Source: an uncultured Bacteroidota bacterium (GTDB lineage Bacteria; Bacteroidota; Bacteroidia; Chitinophagales; Chitinophagaceae). Taken from it: 7,221 nt of DNA. The stretch covers positions 1-7,221 of the forward strand of contig CAMLEX010000246.1 of the NCBI GenBank assembly GCA_946479055.1. The letters are read 5' to 3'. The translations under genes were made by a program, and so were the position numbers. The notes beneath the pieces were generated by a model. That model saw nothing but the letters and a program-made list of their open reading frames with translations, did not search any database and was not told where the DNA came from. This document shows positions 5,194 to 7,221 of this stretch, one piece after another (positions within the stretch are counted from its first letter, which is position 1; each line of letters opens with the position of its first letter).

Positions 5194-6484
5194 CCCTTGA
5201 AGCAGATATAAATTCGTACCCTATATCACTGCGATAATTGATCCCCTCAAAATTAGTATAGTTCAATACATCCAGGGAAGTATTGACAGCTTCTTCTATA
5301 TTTTCTCCAAAAGAAGTAACACAAAAAACCCTGCCGCCATTTGTAACGATCTTTCCCTCTTCCTCTTTTGTTCCGGCCTGGAATATCAATGATTGTTTAC
5401 CATAATCATCCTCTAATCCTGTTATTTCAAAACCTTTTTCAAAAGGTCCGGGATAGCCTTTGCTCACAGCCACAATGGTAGCGGCCGATCTTTTATCGGC
5501 CTGGATTTTTACCATATGCAATTCTTTATTAGATGCAGCCACACACAATCCTACCAGGTCATTTTCCAAACGGGGAATCACCACTTCAGTTTCCGGATCG
5601 CCCATGCGACAGTTGTACTCAATCACGTATGGATCTCCGTTTACATTGATCAGGCCGAAAAAAATAAATCCCGTATATTGAATTCTTTCTTTCATCAAAC
5701 CATCTACTGTTGGCTTAATGATGCGTTCTTCTACTTTATGCATAAAGCCGGGTGTGGCAAAAGGAACGGGGCTTACAGCGCCCATCCCACCTGTCATCAG
5801 GCCGGTATCTCCTTCACCGATCCGTTTATAATCCTTGGCTTCAGGCAGAAGCAGATAGTCTTTCCCGTCTGTAAGTACAAACACACTGAGTTCTATACCC
5901 GTTAAAAAATCTTCTACCACTACTTTTTTACTGGCTTCACCAAATTTTGCTCTTTGAATCATTAATTCAAATTCAGCAACAGCTTCCACATAGCTCTGAC
6001 AAATAACCACTCCTTTACCTGCGGCTAAGCCATCTGCTTTTAAAACAACAGGCAAAGCGTGTTGCTCCAGGTATTTCACACCCTCTTCATAGTTATCCAA
6101 TGTAAACTCTTTGTATGCGGCAGTAGGAATATTATGTCGTTGCATAAATGCCTTAGCGAATGCTTTACTACCTTCCAGCTGCGCACCCTCTTTGGATGGC
6201 CCGATGAAATGAATAGCCTGCAGATCTTCTCTTGATTTAAAATAGTCATAAAGACCATTCACCAGCGGCTCTTCGGGACCTACGATCAGTATTTCTATTT
6301 TTTCATAAATGCAAAACTTTGCGATACTGTCAAAATCAGAAAGATCGAGGGTAACGTTCACTCCGTATTTGGCCGTACCAGGATTGCCGGGAGCTATAAA
6401 TAATGGATTGGTCCAGACACTTTGACTCAACTTCCAGGCAAGAGCATTTTCTCTGCCGCCAGAGCCTAATAATAAAATTCGCAT
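5183..6484 (-). CDS. purD: Phosphoribosylamine-glycine ligase (GAR synthetase)
   Basis: PurD joins glycine to 5-phosphoribosylamine with ATP, the second step of de novo purine synthesis, in the cytoplasm. The 433-residue, single-function protein has the normal bacterial length and full ATP-grasp architecture. The N-terminal domain starts MRILLLGSGGRENALAW, and VGPEEPLVNGL lies at 68-78. The ATP-binding part shows VVLKADGLAAGKGVV (146-160) and the PEAKDYKRIGEGDTGLMTGG stretch (214-233). The family signature CRMGDPETEVVIP, with metal-binding E and N residues nearby (IEYN, 288-291), is at 292-304. The C-terminal domain follows from about 330. The ATG at 6484 gives the exact expected N-terminus. 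It is divergent from the peptide transporter gene and precedes the tryptophan dioxygenase gene by 58 bp. Fusions with purN or purM, seen in some lineages, are absent. Confidence 0.97.
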   Translation of the reverse strand: MRILLLGSGGRENALAWKLSQSVWTNPLFIAPGNPGTAKYGVNVTLDLSDFDSIAKFCIYEKIEILIVGPEEPLVNGLYDYFKSREDLQAIHFIGPSKEGAQLEGSKAFAKAFMQRHNIPTAAYKEFTLDNYEEGVKYLEQHALPVVLKADGLAAGKGVVICQSYVEAVAEFELMIQRAKFGEASKKVVVEDFLTGIELSVFVLTDGKDYLLLPEAKDYKRIGEGDTGLMTGGMGAVSPVPFATPGFMHKVEERIIKPTVDGLMKERIQYTGFIFFGLINVNGDPYVIEYNCRMGDPETEVVIPRLENDLVGLCVAASNKELHMVKIQADKRSAATIVAVSKGYPGPFEKGFEITGLEDDYGKQSLIFQAGTKEEEGKIVTNGGRVFCVTSFGENIEEAVNTSLDVLNYTNFEGINYRSDIGYEFISASRGNE

Positions 6485-6534
6485 TGTGGTGTTATTCGTC
6501 GGGTTTTAGAAATTGCGAATATCGCTACGTTTGC

Positions 6535-6568
6535 TAAAGATACCCTGAAAAATTTTTGAGTGGTCAAA
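6535..6568 (-). promoter_or_regulatory. Candidate purD promoter
   Basis: On the minus strand TTTG (6568-6565) is followed after 22 bp by TATCTTTA (6542-6535), one base off TAnnTTTG. The predicted leader is roughly 45 nt. No purine riboswitch-like fold or PurR-like operator was recognised in it; a small GCGA/TCGC dyad sits at 6515-6525. This is a motif match only. Confidence 0.3.
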
Positions 6569-6581
6569 TTTCTGTATTTTG
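6554..6581 (+). promoter_or_regulatory. Candidate promoter of the peptide transporter gene
   Basis: TTTTG (6554-6558) and TATTTTG (6575-6581) lie 16 bp apart. The second box is one base shorter than TAnnTTTG and the spacing is short, so the match is weak. It overlaps the proposed purD promoter on the other strand, so the two divergent genes may compete for the same DNA. An 8-bp palindrome, ACGATCGT (6623-6630), touches the start codon. Confidence 0.3.
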
Positions 6582-6630
6582 TTCGCTATTATGATTTAGT
6601 TTTTCTGACTATAAAATAAAAAACGATCGT

Positions 6631-7221
6631 ATGAGCCAACTTGCAACATCCGGCAAACACCCTAAAGGTCTTTATGTGCTCTTTGCCACCGAAATGTGGG
6701 AAAGGTTTAATTTCTATGGCATGCGGGCCATCCTGGTATTATTCATGACTAAGGCCCTTCTCTTTAATGACGTATTCGCTTCGAACCTTTATGGCAGCTA
6801 CATTGGATTGATCTATCTCACCCCTTTAATCGGTGGTTATGTGGCCGATCGTTATTGGGGAAACAAGCGATCTATCTTTGCCGGAGGTATTATCATGGTG
6901 AGCGGGGAAATATTTCTTTTCTTTTGCGGTACGTTTTATAATTCAAACCCTTCCTTATCGACCTTTCTGTTCTTTGGTGGACTGGGATTAATGATAGCAG
7001 GTAATGGGTTTTTCAAACCGAATATATCTTCGCTGGTTGGTCAATTATATCCTGCCGGAGATACGCGGAAAGATGCGGCCTATACTATATTTTATATGGG
7101 CATCAATGTGGGTGGTGCGTTGGGCCCACTCGCCTGCGGATTTGTTGGCGATACAGGAAACCCGGCCGATTTCAAATGGGCCTTCCTGGTGGGAGCGGTT
7201 GCCATGCTGTTGAGCTTGTTG
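6631..7221 (+). CDS. POT/PTR family proton-coupled oligopeptide transporter, N-terminal part
   Basis: Members of this major-facilitator family take up di- and tripeptides across the inner membrane with protons. The first 197 residues are visible; full proteins are about 450-550 aa. Residues 21-30, EMWERFNFYG, are the family's proton-coupling motif (ExxERFxYYG) in helix 1, with F in place of the first Y. GGYVADRYWGNKR (68-80) is the major-facilitator loop 2-3 motif. FFKPNISSLVGQLY (127-140) contains the conserved Lys of helix 4 (K129), and DAAYTIFYMGINVGG (148-162) belongs to the second POT signature. Five to six membrane helices are expected in this part. ATG at 6631 is the start; no Shine-Dalgarno site is present. 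The gene is divergent from purD with 146 bp between starts. Exact substrate is unknown; some POT members carry nitrate or other solutes. Confidence 0.93.
   Translation, partial: MSQLATSGKHPKGLYVLFATEMWERFNFYGMRAILVLFMTKALLFNDVFASNLYGSYIGLIYLTPLIGGYVADRYWGNKRSIFAGGIIMVSGEIFLFFCGTFYNSNPSLSTFLFFGGLGLMIAGNGFFKPNISSLVGQLYPAGDTRKDAAYTIFYMGINVGGALGPLACGFVGDTGNPADFKWAFLVGAVAMLLSLL

Noticed and set aside
5516..5905. 129-codon plus-strand open frame inside purD
   Set aside because: Fully antisense to conserved purD codons, with His/Cys-rich composition typical of a shadow frame.

Overview
The window reads as a chromosomal segment from a Bacteroidota bacterium, most likely of the Chitinophagaceae or a near relative. 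The grounds are the mreB-mreC-mreD-mrdA order, protein sequences that look like that group, the near absence of Shine-Dalgarno sites, AT-rich leaders, and promoter candidates resembling the Bacteroidota pattern TTTG-N~20-TAnnTTTG. Lineage is an inference from recognition, not from a search.

Layout. Positions 1-3030 hold a minus-strand cell-shape operon: mreB (3030 to 2005), mreC (1926 to 1048), mreD (1051 to 518) and the 5' part of mrdA, the PBP2 transpeptidase (375 to 1, cut by the window edge). MreB filaments, the MreC/MreD membrane scaffold and PBP2 form the lateral-wall elongation machine (elongasome). A 354-bp divergent spacer (3031-3384) carries the likely mreB promoter and separates the operon from a plus-strand gene for a small secreted, probably outer-membrane beta-barrel protein of unknown function (3385-3879). 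That gene ends in a strong intrinsic terminator. Next come two minus-strand metabolic genes: purD (6484 to 5183, purine synthesis) followed by a tryptophan 2,3-dioxygenase (5124 to 4039, kynurenine pathway). An 11-bp inverted repeat covers the purD stop codon in the spacer between them. The window ends in the first 197 codons of a POT/PTR proton-coupled peptide transporter on the plus strand (6631 onward), divergent from purD.

The most unusual signal is not a gene. Three arrays of degenerate 7-bp units occur within about 4 kb. One lies just upstream of the mrdA start. One fills the whole mreB-mreC spacer as two opposed arms that fold into a hairpin. A third, of a different unit type, lies inside the dioxygenase coding sequence, where it is read in frame as a short heptapeptide repeat. 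The first two share a 14-bp exact segment in opposite orientation. The array between mreB and mreC contains the mreB stop codon and abuts mreC, which, like mreD, has only a TTG as its conventional start. This suggests a mobile or expanding heptamer repeat family that has shaped gene boundaries and one protein. No wholly new gene system is evident; the other genes are conserved housekeeping or metabolic families.
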